Shown here: positions 22,990 to 34,975 of the stretch, one piece after another
How positions within the stretch are numbered: position 1 is the stretch's first letter
Layout: each line of letters begins with the position of its first letter
NCBI RefSeq assembly: GCF_003265705.1
Contig: NW_020312894.1
Coordinates: forward strand, 5,426,334-5,490,333
Direction of reading: 5' to 3'
DNA length: 64,000 bases
DNA from: Callorhinus ursinus
Lineage: Eukaryota > Chordata > Mammalia > Carnivora > Otariidae
Translations under genes and position numbers: made by a program
The notes under the pieces: generated by a model
Told to the model about the DNA's origin: nothing
Database searches by the model: none
What the model saw: only the letters and a program-made list of their open reading frames with translations

Positions 22990-23095
22990 TATGGAAAGAA
23001 AGAAAGAGCAAAGCAAAGAAAGGAAGTGAGAAGCAAAGGAAGGGAGCGGGGGGAAGGAGGTGGGCGGGTGGGCGGGCAGGCAGGTGGTCTTCACA
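22990..23095 (+). repeat. purine-rich tract with G-tracts
   Basis: GAAA/GGAA repeats passing into gcggggggaaggaggtgggc and gggtgggcgggcaggcagg; capable of triplex or G-quadruplex formation. Strand-asymmetric over about 100 bp. Confidence 0.85.
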
Positions 23096-23230
23096 GGTTT
23101 ATTTTATTCACTTCTTACAACATCCCTTTGGAGTAGATTCCTTTACGTACCAACATTACAGCTCTGAATCAAAGACTAAAGACGTGCAGTCATTTGCTGG
23201 AGATCCAGGTAGTACCGGGAGTCAGGGTCT
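23095..23230 (-). repeat. MIR/L2-like relic
   Basis: 'cttcttacaacatccctttg', 'tggagatccaggtagtaccg' and 'gtctacctacctgactt' fit the usual antisense/sense MIR-L2 3' pattern, heavily diverged. Family and strand not certain. Confidence 0.45.
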
Positions 23231-24308
23231 ACCTACCTGACTTCATTGTGCAAACTCAACTGGTACTCACAGAGGTTCTTTTAGCTTTGTATCTGTTTTT
23301 GGCTCTAGAAAATACCAAAATTATTCTTCATGGCTACTAGCTTCGTGCCATAATAATGAGGACTGGCCAGTGGAAATCTATAAACAATTCACAATCTATG
23401 AACTAAAAAGTATAAAGGTGGGGAAGGAAAATCTACACTTTAAATAACAGGCCCCACTACAATCATGCTACTCTGATGCGGTTTTGGTTTCCTTCTAATA
23501 TAGGGATTTTTCTTAAAATTCCTCAAAACTCTATGTGGAAATAGATACTCACTTACCTGAATTATTATAATATTTAAGCAAAGGTTGCTTTCAATGTGGA
23601 GGACCCACTACTATTTGGGTTCTTCTAAGTGCCTCTTGCAAAGCGTCATAGCCAACCCACGTAGCCCACTGGGGAGAAAGCCATTGTACGTTCGTGCATG
23701 TGAGTGTGTACCCAACAGTGAATATGTAAACACCATACTTATTTTCATGGAATCCAGGGAAGGAGATTTTGTTAATCCTCCAACATAAATATTCAGATTT
23801 TGTCTTTCCCATTGATACTGTATGTTCTGAGCACATTATGCAGACTTTCTTCGAGGAGTTCTTATCAGTTCTGCTGCACAAGTAAAAGACCAAGACAGAT
23901 GTGAAAGAGGAAAAGCAAAGACTTTTGACTTGAAAATAACACACGTTGGCAAGAAGCAGCCAGTCTGAGAGCACGTGGTAACATCTGGTTCAACATTCTG
24001 AGGGGATGTACCAAGGAGAGGGGAAGAGACTTTTATCCAGGGTTGAATGTGTAAGTAAATCCAGATAAAAATAAGTAAGTAAAAGCTAATAATAATTGGG
24101 AACATTTCTCCTTAAAGATGAAGGCAAAGGATGACAGGCTTTTTCAAGAAGGGAAGTCCTGGGGCTTTTCTCTTTTAAACTGTAGGGAATTAGGTTTTTC
24201 ATGTTCAGTACCTTTACCTCCAGGGCCACTTATAAAGCCTTTTTCGAGGTTTTCAGGCTTGTGCGCCTTCTCTCCAGGCCACTTACCGCTTACCCACCAC
24301 GCCCTTAC

Positions 24309-24457
24309 CATCTGGAAGCTTCGCGTCGAATGGAATTCACACTGCATCATATCGAAGAAGATAGGGATGGTGGCTTTACGCAGTTCTGTCTCAGGAATTA
24401 GCGTCATTTCTAATATTGGGCCGACCATTTCTGGAATGAACTTTATCTTGTGTTGAC
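24309..24457 (-). CDS. DOCK1: DOCK1 exon, pre-DHR-2 helical region
   Basis: 149-nt minus-strand exon: GT completing a glycine codon, then 49 codons beginning [20 protein letters not shown], continuing [20 protein letters not shown] and ending FHSTRSFQM. Acceptor gtctttaag, donor CAGATG|gtaagg. It joins in phase 0 to FENEIITKLD in the exon at 14067. The [11 protein letters not shown] segment is a strongly conserved DOCK-family hallmark in the helical region ahead of DHR-2. No stops, gaps or odd residues are seen. The introns on either side (10.46 kb upstream, 10.16 kb downstream in transcript sense) are the two largest complete introns in the window and hold most of the CAN SINE copies in the left half. 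Confidence 0.95.
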
Positions 24458-24639
24458 CTTAAAGACAGAAAGGCATTGTTCAGAATTTTTTTTTTTTTGA
24501 AGGTTTTTAAATGAGCTTCAACGGACCAAACTGAATAACACAGATCAGTGTGACTTTGAATGCCAGGATACTGGGGACATGCATCCATTTTTCGTCCACA
24601 GGCATTCTGAATGTGTCCAGCCTTTAGCATAAGAAGTGG

Positions 24640-24858
24640 CCTGCAGGGGCGCCCAGTGGCTCGGTCGGTTAAGTATCTGACTCTTGATTTCAGCTCAGGT
24701 CATGATCTCAGGTTCCTGGGATCAAGCCCCACGTCAGGCTCTGTGCTCAGCCTGGAGTCTGCTTGTCCTTCTTCCTCTGCTCCTCCCCTGCTCTCTTTCT
24801 CTGTCTCTTTCTCTCTCTCAAATAAATATATAAATTCTTAAAAACAAAATAAAAAAAA
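24640..24858 (+). mobile_element. CAN SINE with target duplication
   Basis: Sense copy 'ggggcgcccagtggctcggt' close to the acceptor side of the DOCK1 exon at 24309-24457 (about 180 bp). Duplication aagaagtgg at 24631-24639 and 24859-24867. Confidence 0.94.
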
Positions 24859-27800
24859 AAGAAGTGGACATTCTAAATGCCATAAGAGCAGCTACTAAAG
24901 TATCCATCCAATATAAGACCTGTAGTCATGTCCTATCCGTTACATAAGATAAATGCAATTTTACAAATAGACAATTATATCATATAAATCAAGGACATGA
25001 GCAGGGATCTACAGCAGAGCTGGGAGACAAAATACCTGGTATCTCATTTGTGACATTTTGTTATTAACACTAGCAATTTATCCAGAGTTCATCAGTCTTA
25101 CTCATATTTCTATTTCTATACAATCAGAAAAGAGAATGGATCCTCTACAGAATTTAGGTTTTTTTTTTTTTTTTTTATTACTCAGCTAATGAGGATTTCT
25201 GTAAAGAGAGCCGTAAAACAAATTTGGCTATTATAAATAACCACACTTAACAAAGTACGTAACCCTCCTAATAAACCTAAATTAATAGATTTCTAAAATT
25301 TATATTAAGTGGACACATATGCAAAATGTAACCTTCAGTAAGGAATCTGAATATAATGAAAATCTTGTTTTCAACTTTTACTAAATATGTAATACTTTGA
25401 CGAAGGCTATAAAAAACGTGATTCTCATCACTTCCCCAAATGCTTAATGTCTCTGATAGGCATGTGACTGTGGCAAAGCATTCTCTTAAAAATGCTATCA
25501 TATTCAGTCTCTCAGGTGACACTTTTCTTGTATTCTGCCTAAAAAATGTCAGAGCCAATGTTTCAGAAAACAGATGATAGTGACACCAAGTTGTTCATCA
25601 ACACAATTTGAGTGTCATACAGCGCTCGGTCTGTCACTGACAGCTTTTACTGTTCCAAGCTGGGAGGAACATTTAAGGCAGGAGCAAGTGGTCGCAGATG
25701 CAAGGATTGGATTATAAGGTATAAACAGGTTATAAGAATGATGACTTTCTATCTTTGATTATTGACCTTCCTTCCCATTAGTAAGGGAACCTGGCCAGCG
25801 GCCAGTGCTGAGCTCTACCTACAGTGATAACCCTGGGGATTTAACATCAGCAAACAAATGGTCCTCAAGGTGAGCAAGGCCTGGGCGGGTTCTCCAGGAA
25901 TTGTCTTTACTTTCTTGTTTTTCCTTTTTTTGGGGGGGGGGCATTTGCATTATGGATTTCCCTTGGAGCATATCTTGCTCAAATTTAATGATGAACTCAG
26001 GTTTGGAATCAATGAGAATCCAGGTGACTCTTGCAGTGTACACACTTCAAGAAAAAGAGGATGCATTTTTCTTTCCCCTTTTGAGACAAAGGAAGAAGAA
26101 GCTGATTATCAGATCACAATAAGAATACTTTACCTCTGGTCACCTTGCCAATCTCCTAGTTACAACTCCCCAGTTTTTTAAAACCCACCGAGAGTCTTTC
26201 TTCTGAGTTACAAAACATGGAGCCAACCCAGCCCCTCTGGACAGTGGGCCATGTTCGCTCAGGGGAGGCAAGTTCTCACCCATCAGTAGCCTCTCCCTGG
26301 GTGTTGGGATGATCTCTGCAATCACGAGGGTCCAAACATCCAGGGCATTAAACATAGTCTTACCCAGGAAAATCTCCATGTACACACAGGTAGACTGAGC
26401 AAAAATGTCCATCATCCAGGCACACTGAGGTCTTCTATGGGGCTTTTAATGAACGCACATAATTTGTTCGGTCCCCAAAATCATCCACGAAGGGACCCCC
26501 TGAATGAAAACTATCCCAGACCAAACCGGGCCGATAAAGATCTTGCTGTGAGCACGCTGGCTCTGGCGGGACCGTCCCTGCCGTGCCCGGCCGGCTGGCA
26601 TGCCTTGTGTAATAAACCAAACTGATGTGGAGGCGGCGCAGGCCGAGGTGAGAGCAGGCGCTCTGGGGCCGCGCTTTGATAAATAACTGAAGAGCTTGGG
26701 AAAGAAGCACATTCCCCCTCCCCCTCCTTTTTTGGGAGAGAGTGTGCTTTTGATTTCTTCTTTCGGACTCAAGACGTGACAGGTTTGGGAGGGGAAAACA
26801 TGCTGCTCTGTCCCACGGGGCAACGCCGTATTTGCGCTTGCATTAGATTGAGCAGAACAGACCCCGAGTCCTTGCTCTGAAGCTCTGCTTGGAGGGGAGA
26901 TCTGAGACACTCATCTCAATCACACATATGATTGGAAAAACTCAGGGAAGAAGTGTCTCGTGAAGCATTCAGCTTGTTAAAATCAAAACCAAATGGAGAC
27001 CAGCGTTGAAAATTCTCTGGGCAGACAAAACCAGGTTAGTCCTACAAGCAAAACTTCATTTAGCTTATTTTGCAAGGCTAACCTGACGGGAGGCACTTCT
27101 TGCTTCTGCCTCTGGAAATCGTAAGCAAAAAACAAAAACAAACACATTTTCCAAAGGCTGATATGAGGTAACCACTCCAACTCCCGCTCATTTAAGAGAA
27201 TTCTAAAATTATAACCAAGCACTGATATTATAACCAACAAACAGTCAACACTTTCTCACGACAGAAGCTGCTTTGTAACGATGTACCTCTGAGCCTCCTT
27301 CCATGTATTGGTTTGAGTGCTCTAGGCCTGCTAATTGTCTTCTTGGTGTGTGCACAATAAACCTTTACTACTTCAGTGATTTGTTGGTTTTGCTTGTTAT
27401 TTGTGACCTTTGAGAGGATCAAGGCCCAATCGAGTGATAGGTGACTAAATTGTAAGATTTACCTGACTTCCATTTTTATTTTGTTGGCAGAGCTGGCTAG
27501 ATCAACCTGCCAGTATGTTCCCAAACCTGGGTCCATTTAAAAAAAAAAAAAAAAAGAGCTGCAGAGAAAATGGGTTGTGTAGATTTTGGGGAACTGAGAT
27601 GTGCTGTCAAGAGTGGGGGCCTGGGCAGTGACACTTGGGGCAGGCTCCAACACCTGAGATTCGCAGCAGAAAAAAGAGCCAGGTGGCCTGAGGTGACCCC
27701 ATGGAGCCATTCTTAGCTGTTTTGAGGGGCTGCTCAGGGCAGATCCTTTGGGCAGCCGATGCTTAAATTTTCAAAAAATAATGTAACTATTTTACAAGCA

Positions 27801-28524
27801 AGGAACCCAGTCATGCTGGTTGGTGGTTATTTCTTGCTGTTACCAGACTCCTACCCTTCATTGACCAAGGTCATGGTTTACATTTGACCTCTTGGCCCTC
27901 TCTCAGGCCAGAGTCCACATTCCTGGCTGCAAAGCTGCAAAGCACAGATCTTATGCATTCATCACCCTATTCAAATCAGCAACTGCCAGGAAACAATGGG
28001 ACATTTGCTCTCCTAACTGCATCCTTTACCTTGCAAATCAAAGATCTCCCGCTTGACTCAGCCTATTTGGAGCATAATGACAGATAATGCTGAGGGAACC
28101 AACTGCTCCAAAACAGCTTTAAAGATCTGATTTACACCTAAGGGTGCATCCTCAGAAGGTCGAGGCTTCCCCAGGGCCTGGAAGTGAGCATCACAAAGGA
28201 GCTCACATTACCCTGGGCCCTTCGAACCTTCCTTCACGACAATCATGGAGACGGGGCCAGTTGCAAATGGTGGTCAGTCTCAGGCACTATGGAGGCGACC
28301 AGGAACATAATTTTTATAGAAAGAAAGAAAAGCCAGAAAGGCAGGCGTGTCCATCAGTCAGGTCAGTCATGGCTTGAGCTCAGTTCTGGAGCCTTCTTCC
28401 ATGCCAGGCAGTGACCCCTTCAGGGATCCTCACAGAAGAGGGGAGGGTCCTGGTGGAGCACTAAGGGGCCAGGGTAGGCTGAGTTGGGGAAACAATGATT
28501 TATCAAGCAAGAAAAAAGCATTTT

Positions 28525-28719
28525 CCTTTCCTTTTTTTTTTTTTTAAGATTTTTTTATTTATTTTTGTGAGAGAGAGCGCACACAAGCGGGGGAGGGGCA
28601 GAGGGAGAAGCAGACTCCCCACTGAGCAGGGAACCAGATGTGGGACTTGATCCCAGGACCCCAGGATCGTGACCTGAGCCGAAGGCAGACGCTCAACCAA
28701 CTGAGCCCCCCAGGCACCC
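28525..28719 (-). mobile_element. CAN SINE, reverse
   Basis: Reverse copy with T-rich start, 'gtgagagagagcgcacacaa' and head 'caactgagccccccaggcac'. Imperfect duplication aagaaaa.agcatttt on both sides. Confidence 0.94.
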
Positions 28720-28984
28720 AAGAAAACAGCATTTTAGTATGTTAATTATCAGTCTGAATATATGCCAGGGTGGATACCTCTAGTTATCCTAAATGATGCA
28801 CAAAATATCAAGCCATTTCAGAATGAAGCACTGTCATTTGAAATCATACCTAAAATTCTCCTCTGGGGGGAAACACACAACTCACAGTGTGTACTTGAGA
28901 AATGAAACTGAAAAACTTACAAGAAGGTTTTGCCACCCTCTTGGGAAGGGCCAGCAGGTGAGAGATGCCCTGGGGGCTCTCATG

Positions 28985-29004
28985 CGGGGCGGGGGGGGGG
29001 GGGG
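28985..29004 (+). repeat. G-rich homopolymer, G14
   Basis: cggggc followed by 14 G (28991-29004). Potential G-quadruplex and a likely length-polymorphic or mis-sequenced tract. Confidence 0.9.
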
Positions 29005-29339
29005 CAGGTGGAGCCCACAGCACCTGACTGGTGGATGCTGGCAGCTAGGAGAGCCCCAGACTCCCTCTCAGCCAGCAGAGAGCAATTCTTTCCATGCCAC
29101 TCTCTGAACGTCCCTCTCTGCCTTGTTCGGTGCTTTCTAATGGGGATGTATCTGGTCCCTTCCTGGCGTGAGTTAGGCAGTGTCTGGCCTACCAGGGCAT
29201 ATGACAAATGCATCTGTCAGAGCATGATCAATTAAAATGAATCATGAATGGCCCTCCTCCCTGTTCTAGAAGACTTGGCATTTCATTACTGAGATAATCA
29301 TACATATATAAAGAATTATGAAGCATCAGGATTGGGAGG

Positions 29340-29440
29340 CTCTTGAAAACTTTAGTCCAACCTATCTTACAGCCTGGAAAACTGATGGAAGCCCAGAAAG
29401 GCTGGGTCATGGGGGAGGCCACACAGCCAGGTAGAGGCAA
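29340..29440 (+). repeat. MIR/L2-like relic
   Basis: 'tacagcctggaaaactgatg' and 'ggaggccacacagccaggta' resemble the MIR/L2 'acagatgaggaaactgag ... cacacagctag' block. Weak evidence. Confidence 0.5.
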
Positions 29441-30826
29441 GGTAAGAAGAAAATTCCAGTAGGATTCAAGTCTCTTCACTGGAGCCAGGGCTCCTCCTCT
29501 CCCCTCCCCTGCCCCCCGGGGGGAGGGCAGCAGGAAGACCAACAACAGGGTGGCACCAGGAAGGCTCGGTGTTGGGAGATTCTGGAAGCCCTTTGACAGC
29601 CTGGAGCCATAACTCAGATTCTGGGCAATTAAGCTGCCGCAGGAAAGTTGCTTCCAATGACCCAGCAAAGAGTTTCCTTAAGGGGTCCTCAAGTGCCTGA
29701 GAACTGAACAGCATGCCGGGTTCAGGTTACTTGTCTGTGGAGAACATGAGCAGACGGAGCCATTCCAACCAGCTCATCATCACCACCTGGGAGCTTCTGT
29801 GCTGGATTCTGACTCCTGAGAACCCAGCTGGTGCCTCTCCTTAAATCATACTTCTTAATTTCTATGTTATTAGTATTATCCATAGAATATCTTATAGTAT
29901 TTTCTCCCAAGGCCTTCTGCATTTATTTTTCATGTAACACCCATTTGAAAAAGACTCCATCCTTAATATAAACAGATGGACAAAGGATTATTTAGAAATT
30001 CTAACTTTCCCTGGAGAAGTGATAGGGCCTGCCTTTACACGTTTGCTGACATCTGGGAACTCAAGAAGGATGAGCCAGCAAGCCCCCTGTGAGGAAACCT
30101 GGCTCGGGCTGAAAACAGGCGGCCGTGAACTTGCTGACCGCAAAGGCAGACTGCAGGCAAGGTCCCCAAACCTCCACCCCTGTCCGTTCGGAGGATACTC
30201 GGGAGGGCAATGGAGTCCAGTTCCCCACCTTCAGGAAAAACCATGTTCTGTTTTTATTACCCTGTTTCATTGCTCCCAAGGAATACAGATAGGCCAGGGC
30301 ATCTTTCCAGCCAAGGTCCCTAGCCACGACACAGACAGCAAGAATCTATTCAAGAACCGAGCAGGGTGGGGCGCAACTAAGTTGCTCCAGTCCATGGGGA
30401 AACAAATTTAACCTAGGTGCTGTGGGGTAACTAGAAGGAGAAGTGGAAAGATACCCGCCTCCTTGCAGAGAACAGTCACTGGGGAGAGGGGAGGCCCTCT
30501 GTAGCCACTACAGGCTTCGTGGGCCAAGCTAAGCAAATCAAACAGGGCCCTGCAGGCTCAGGGAGGAAATGCCACAGAAGTCTTGCACAGGACCCTCTAT
30601 GAGGCTGAAGAAAGGTGCCTGAACGTCTCAGCACAAAGCAAGCTGACAGTGGAGAACAGGTGCCAGGAGAGAGGCGGGTTCATCGAGGACCCATTCGAGA
30701 TGGTAACAGGATGCCCAATTATCAGTTCTTTATTCCTTTAAGGAGCTTACCTAACAGAATTACATGGCATAGTGACTAACATTTTAATAGAGAATTCCAT
30801 GTTATTTTAATTAATAAAATTTTATT

Positions 30827-31030
30827 GGGGCTCCTGGGTGGCTCAGTTGGTTGAGCACCTGCCTTCGGCTCAGGTCACGATCCTGGGGTCCTGGGACCGA
30901 GTCCCGCATCCCTGCCCCCTGGGCAGGGAGCCTGTTTCTCCCTCTCTCTCTGACCCTCCCCCCTGCTCATGCTCTCGTTCACTCTCTCTCTCTCAAATAA
31001 GTAAATTAAAAAAATCTTAAAAAAAATTTT
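30827..31030 (+). mobile_element. CAN SINE
   Basis: Sense copy with head 'ggggctcctgggtggctcag', core variant 'gcatccctgccccctgggca' and tail TCAAATAAGTAAATTAAAAA. It ends exactly where the 3' end of the old L1 begins. Confidence 0.94.
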
Positions 31031-34012
31031 TTATTAATTATATTATTTTTCCTCTTTAGTGTTTATTGTCATAAGAACACTTAAGATGAGATCTACCCTC
31101 TTAACAAATTTTTAAATGTAGGACACAGTATTGTTAACTTTGGGTGTTATGTTCTACAGCAGATCTCTAGACTTACCCATCTTGCCTAACTGAAAGTCCG
31201 TACCCTTTGACCAATACCTCCCCATTCCCTTCTCCCCCCCATTCACCCCTACCCCTGGCAACCACCGTTCTACTCTCGGCTTCTAAGACTATGACTCTTT
31301 AGAAACTTCATGCGAGTGGAATGTTTTTGCATTTGGCAAGATTTCCTTTTTACTAAAAAAGTAAAGCTGAATAATATTCCAATGAATATACATATACCAC
31401 ATTTTCTATATCCATCCATCCATCAATGGGCATTTAGGTTGTTTCCATTTCTTGGCTATTATAAATAATGCTGCCAGGAACTGGGTGTACAAACACCTCA
31501 TCAAGATCCTGATTTCAATTCTTTTGGATGTACACCCAGAAGAGAGATGGCTGGATCATATGGGAGTTCTATTTTTAACTTTTTGAGAAACCTCCATGCT
31601 GTTTCCCACATTCTCAGCGACCCTGTGCAAGTGTTCAAACTTCTGTACCGCTGGCTGACACTTATCTTTTACTTTTTTCATAATAGCCATCCTAACAGGC
31701 GTGAGGGGACATCTCACCGTGGTTTTGATTTGCACTTCCCTGATGGTCAGTGATGTTGCTTATCTTTTCATAAACCTATTGGCCATTTCTTCCTTGGAGA
31801 AATGTCAAGACAAGTCCTTTGCCCATCTTTTAATTGGTGGGGTTTTTTGCTATTGAGTTGTAGGATTTCCTTATATATTTTGTAAATTAACCCTGTAGCA
31901 GATATATGGTTTGCAAATGTTTTCCCCCATTCCACGGGGTGTCTTTCATTTTGTTGTTGCCTTTACTGTGCAGGCGCTTTTTAGTTTGATGGAGTCCTAC
32001 TTGTCTATGTTTGCTTTTGTTGCCTGTGCTTCTGCTGTCCTTTCCAAGAAATCATTGCCAAGACCAGTACCAAGAAGGTTTCCTCCTGTGGTTTCTTTCA
32101 GAGTTCTACAGTTTGGGGGTCTTATGTTTAAGTCTTTAGTTGAGTTGGTTTGGGGGTATGATGTTAAGACAAGGGTCCAGTTACATTCTTTTGCATCTGG
32201 ATATCCAGTATTCACAACATTTATTAAAGTGGTGATCCTTTCCCCATTGTATGTTCCTGGCTCTCTTGTCGAAGATCAGGTGGCTGTATATGTGCAGGTT
32301 TATTTCTGAGCTCTCTATCCTGTTCCATTGATCTCTACGTCTGCCTTTATGTCAGTACTATAGTGTTTTGATTCCTGTAGATTTGTAATATATTTTGAAG
32401 TCAGGAAGTATGATGCCTCCACTTTTGTTCTTTGTCAGGACTGCTGTGGTGACTTAGGGTCTTTTGTGGTTCCATGTGAATTTTAGAATCATTTTTTCAA
32501 TGTCTGTGAAAATGCCATTGGATGGCATTTGATGGAGATAGCATTGAACCTACAGACTGCTTTGGGTAATATGGACATTTTAACACTATCAAGTCTTCTA
32601 CTCTACAAAGATGAGATGCCTTTATATATATTTGTTTCTTCCTTCATTTCTGTCATAGACTCTTTGTACCTTTCACTGTTCAGGTCTTTCACCTCCTTGT
32701 TTTAAGTTTACTTTTAAGTAGTTTATTCATTTTGATGCTATTGTGAACGGGATTATTTTCTTAATTTCCTTCTCAGATAGTTGTTAAGTGTATAGAAATG
32801 CAACTGGTTTTCCACATTCATTCTGTATCCTGCAAGTTTTCTTAATCTATTAGTCCTAATAGCATTTTTGATGAAGTCTTTAGAGTTTTCCGCAAACATA
32901 ATTTCACTTCTTCCTTTGTGGTCTCAATGGCTTTTATTGCTTTTTCTTGCCTAATTGCTATGGCTGAGACTTCCAGTACTATGCTGAAGAGGAGTGAGAG
33001 AGTGGGACCCCTTGTGTTCCAGATCTTAGAGGAAAAGCTTTCAGTTCCTCACCCCTGAACATCTTAGCTGTGGGTTTGTCCTATGCGGCCCTTATTACAT
33101 TAAGGTACGTTCTTTCTATACCTAATTTGTTGAGTTTCTAACATGAAAGGGTACTAAATTTCATCAAATGCTTTTTCTGTATCTATTGATATAATCATGT
33201 GACTTTTATACTTCAATCTGTTAATGGAGTGTATCACCTTTGTTACCTTGTGTATGTGCGACCCTCCTTGTATCCCAGGGATAAATCCCACTTGACCATG
33301 GGGTATGATCCCATTGATGTGCTGCTGAATTTAGTTTGCTAGTATTTTCTTGCAGATTTTTACATCTACGTTCGTCAGAGACAGTGGCCTATAGTTTTCT
33401 TTTCTTGTAGTGCTTTATCTGGCTTTGGTATCACGGTAAAGCTTGCCTCATAAAATGAGTTTGGAAGTGTTCCCTTCTCTTTAATGTTTTGGAAGAGTCT
33501 GAGAAGGACTGGCATTAATTCTTTAAATGTTGGGTAGAATTCATCAATGAAGCTATCTGGTCCTGGGCTTTTCTTTGTTGGGAAGTTCTCGATTGCTAAT
33601 TGCTTACCATCTGTCTGTTCAGATTTTCTGTATCTTCATAATCCAGCCTTGGTAGGCTGCATGTTTCTAGGACTTTGTCCATCTCTTCAAGGTTGGTTGA
33701 CATATAATTATTCATAATAGCCTCTTTTGATCCTTTTTATTTCTATGGTATCAGTTGTAATGGCTCTGCTTCCATTTCTGATTTTATTTACCTACATCTC
33801 CTCTGTTCCTAGTTAATCTAGCTAAAGGCTGGTCAATTTTTTTTTCTTTTCAAAAAACCAACTCCAGTTGTGTTGAATTTTTCTATTGTTTTTTTCATTC
33901 TCGATTTCATTTATTTCTGTTCTAATCTTTATTATTTCCTTCCCTCTGCTGGCTTAAGGCTTTGTGCTCCTTCTAGTTCCTGGCGGTGTAAAGTTAGGTT
34001 GTTTATATTTAC
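31031..34012 (-). mobile_element. old L1 (L1M-type), 3' UTR and most of ORF2, reverse
   Basis: Read on the plus strand this is the antisense of an L1: 3' UTR block 'acttaagatgagatctaccc', then ORF2 antisense blocks such as 'gggaaatccctggtc'-type RT sequence, 'cttcatcaaatgctttttct'-type and 'tcatagaatgagtttggaag'-type motifs, ending near the linker with 'gtaaagttaggttgtttat'. About 3 kb. The frame is broken by many stops and indels; it is not active. The 5' part of the element continues in opposite orientation from about 34012. Confidence 0.88.
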
Positions 34013-34425
34013 TGATCAAGGCAATATTATAGACCAAATGGACCTAACAGATACACAGAACATTTCACTCAGCAGCAACAGAATAACGTTCTTCTCAAGA
34101 GCACAGGAGCGTCCCTCAGATATGTCACGTCTTAGGTCATGAAACAATTCTTAACAAATTTAAGGAGACTGAAATCATACCAAGTATCTTTTCCAACAAC
34201 AATGGAATGAAATCAGAAATCAAAAACAGAAGGAAAACTGGGAAATTCACAAATAGAGGAAATTATAAAGCCTGCTCATGGGTCAAAGACATCAAGTGGG
34301 AAATCAGAAAATATATTGAGACAAATGAAAATGAAAACAAAATAACTATCATAATGTTTGAGATGCAAGAAAAGCAGTAGTAAGAGGGAAGTTTGTAGCG
34401 GCAAGCACCTATGTTAATTTCTCAT
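34013..34425 (+). mobile_element. inverted 5' segment of the same L1
   Basis: Sense-strand ORF2 endonuclease C-terminal to linker sequence: 'agaccaaatggacctaacag', 'cagcaacagaataacgttct', 'acaaatgaaaatgaaaac' and 'gtaagagggaagtttgtag'. It abuts the antisense L1 body directly and covers the ORF2 part immediately 5' of where that body stops, the signature of twin-priming inversion. Confidence 0.85.
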
Positions 34426-34916
34426 CTTCACACATGAAGCCCCTAGTGTATTTTCAGTGCGCAAGCATGTTCTACTACCACCACCCACTGGCAGTGTACC
34501 TATATACAGGGCCCAGTTTTGAGTAGGCAAAAAAAAACCCTTTGAGGGTAGACTGTGTCAAGCTGAAGACAAGAAGCAGTGAGCCTTGTGACAGTGGGAT
34601 GAACTACCTGGTTTGATGCCTGAGAAGCTGGGGGAATGTTAGTGATGCCCGGAAGCAATGAAATTTCAAGGCAGAGTTGTGTTCACCTGACATAAGGGGG
34701 CACTCTACTGATTTTTCTATTTGCCCCACCGATCGGATTTTCTTCCTACCTCTTATTTACAGAAAACAACTACTGCAAAGGTAGCAATCGCTCTCTGAGG
34801 AAGAGAAGCAATTCAGATTTCCAAGACGCCCCAGCACTGACAGCCAGGGCCAATGGCATCACCCACCACAGTTTCATGACAGTCACCACGATTCCCCGGA
34901 AATCCCAGCTACTCAC

Positions 34917-34975
34917 CAAGGTTGTACCACATGTCTCTGATTTCGAAGCCAATCTGCCTCCTCATATCTCCATAC
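34917..34975 (-). CDS. DOCK1: DOCK1 exon (59 nt), pre-DHR-2
   Basis: Short 59-nt minus-strand exon: one base (G) completing Lys from the previous exon, 19 codons YGDMRRQIGFEIRDMWYNL, and one trailing G. Acceptor ggttctcag, donor CTTG|gtgagt. The trailing G plus GT of the following exon makes Gly, giving the characteristic DOCK1 run [18 protein letters not shown]. The exon is small, but the perfect phase fit on both sides and unbroken conservation leave little doubt. It lies near the long, inverted L1 in the upstream part of the next intron (31030-34425), which ends about 490 bp from this exon on the donor side, so that insertion does not touch the splice sites. Confidence 0.94.

Larger units (their letters stand above)
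14153..24308 (-). other. DOCK1: DOCK1 intron, 10.16 kb
   Basis: Intron between the exons at 24309-24457 and 14067-14152. It contains CAN SINEs at 15207-15407, 20993-21190 and 22118-22342, the poly-A-only insertion scar at 16978-17028, an old L1-like stretch at 22480-22920, a purine-rich tract at 22990-23095 and an L2/MIR-like relic near 23095-23230. Sequence at 15540-16110 ends in an AATAAA-like signal (cccaaataaacacc) but has no convincing gene. 17030-20990 shows no recognisable element. Confidence 0.8.
24458..34916 (-). other. DOCK1: DOCK1 intron, 10.46 kb
   Basis: Intron between the exons at 34917-34975 and 24309-24457, the longest complete one. CAN SINEs lie at 24640-24858, 28525-28719 and 30827-31030; an old L1 with 5' inversion occupies 31030-34425. 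The 26500-26700 stretch is relatively CpG-rich and may be a regulatory element, but nothing proves it. 24870-28500 and 29010-30820 otherwise hold no element I can name apart from a MIR/L2-like relic near 29340-29440. Confidence 0.8.
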
